From: Clostridiales bacterium
Lineage (GTDB): Bacteria > Bacillota > Clostridia > Saccharofermentanales > UBA5734
Assembly: GCA_007135995.1 (NCBI GenBank)
Contig: SLHU01000407.1
Location: 1-6,081, forward strand
Reading direction: 5' to 3'
Length of the DNA stretch: 6,081 bases
The position numbers and the translations under genes were made by a program. Below, in pieces: positions 5,627 through 6,081 of the stretch; within the stretch, counting starts at the first letter, position 1; the number at the start of each line of letters is the position of its first letter. Below the pieces are notes generated by a model. It was not told the DNA's origin and did not search any database. It was given only the letters and a program-made list of their open reading frames with translations.

Positions 5627-6081
5627 TTTTGCCAAATACTGACGATAAGCGCGGCAATACCTGGCACCCAGACGCATTGCTTCAATCATGCTGACAGGAC
5701 TTGCGATGCCTTGTCCGGCAATATCAAGTGCGGTTCCATGATCAACACTACTTCTGAGGAACGGCAGTCCCAGCGTCAAGGCAATTGTCCGTTCGAAATC
5801 AAGGGTTTTTGTCGCAATATGCCCCTGATCATGATAAAGTGACAAAACGGCTGCATAGCGTCCTTGATGAGCCTGATGAAAAACTGAATCCGCGCTGACA
5901 GGACCCACAACAGATAAACCTTTGCTGCGGCAGCTTGCCACAGCAGGTACCACGGCTGTCATTTCCTCATCACCAAAAAGACCATGCTCCCCGCTGTGCG
6001 GGTTCAACCCGGCAACCGCGATTGTACCGCCTGATATACCAAGCTGTTTTAATGCGTCGTGACATTTCCCGATCATATGCT
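5624..6081 (-). CDS. pdxA: PdxA-family 4-phosphate dehydrogenase, C-terminal part
   Basis: The PdxA family are NAD-dependent, metal-using dehydrogenases that oxidise and decarboxylate a 4-phosphorylated C4 hydroxy acid: 4-hydroxythreonine 4-phosphate in vitamin B6 synthesis (PdxA), or D-threonate or D-erythronate 4-phosphate in sugar-acid catabolism (PdxA2). The reading frame is open to the window edge, so the methionine at 6076 is probably internal and about 180 of some 330 residues are missing. Family motifs seen, numbered from that methionine, are [16 protein letters not shown] (20-35, metal-ligand His27), YHDQGH (81-86, metal-ligand His82) and [21 protein letters not shown] (101-121). The segment after [17 protein letters not shown], recalls PdxA2-type proteins more than E. 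coli PdxA, and many Bacillota make B6 by PdxST instead; that subtype call is inference. The C terminus is complete, ending at TAA (5624-5626). Confidence 0.88.
   Translation of the reverse strand, partial: HMIGKCHDALKQLGISGGTIAVAGLNPHSGEHGLFGDEEMTAVVPAVASCRSKGLSVVGPVSADSVFHQAHQGRYAAVLSLYHDQGHIATKTLDFERTIALTLGLPFLRSSVDHGTALDIAGQGIASPVSMIEAMRLGARYCRAYRQYLAK

Overview
The window looks like a chromosomal segment of a Bacillota (Firmicutes) bacterium, more likely clostridial than Bacillus-like. This is inferred from separate secD and secF genes (fused in Bacillus subtilis), purine-rich Shine-Dalgarno sites, near-consensus housekeeping promoters of the TTGACN-N17-TATAAT type, and a secreted NlpC/P60 hydrolase with bacterial SH3 domains. 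The genus cannot be named from the sequence. All five genes lie on the minus strand, so transcription runs from high to low coordinates. No mobile element, tRNA, rRNA or CRISPR array was seen.

In transcription order: (1) 6081-5624 is the C-terminal part of a PdxA-family dehydrogenase, cut by the window edge. (2) An intergenic region carries a strong promoter (5492-5520) and an untranslated leader of about 90 nt. (3) 5393-4074 is a secreted cell-wall hydrolase with a signal peptide, an acidic linker, two SH3 domains and an NlpC/P60 catalytic domain; it ends in an intrinsic terminator at 3955-4006. (4) The 321-base gap before the next gene holds that terminator plus a cluster of direct and inverted repeats immediately upstream of malQ. 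(5) 3752-2169 is malQ, a GH77 4-alpha-glucanotransferase. (6) A good promoter whose -35 box overlaps the malQ stop codon starts the secD-secF transcript, whose leader can fold into a two-tier stem-loop. (7) 2056-740 is secD and 747-1 is secF (3' end missing); they overlap by 8 nt and are probably translationally coupled.

Functionally this is a mixed neighbourhood rather than one pathway. SecD and SecF form the proton-driven accessory complex of the Sec translocon, which would help export proteins such as the neighbouring hydrolase. MalQ is cytosolic maltodextrin or glycogen metabolism, and the PdxA-like enzyme acts on a 4-phosphorylated C4 hydroxy acid. The genes appear to be arranged as separate transcription units. 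The coding content is ordinary. The parts worth a second look are the non-coding ones: the secD leader fold, the repeat cluster upstream of malQ, and the secDF promoter embedded in the end of malQ.
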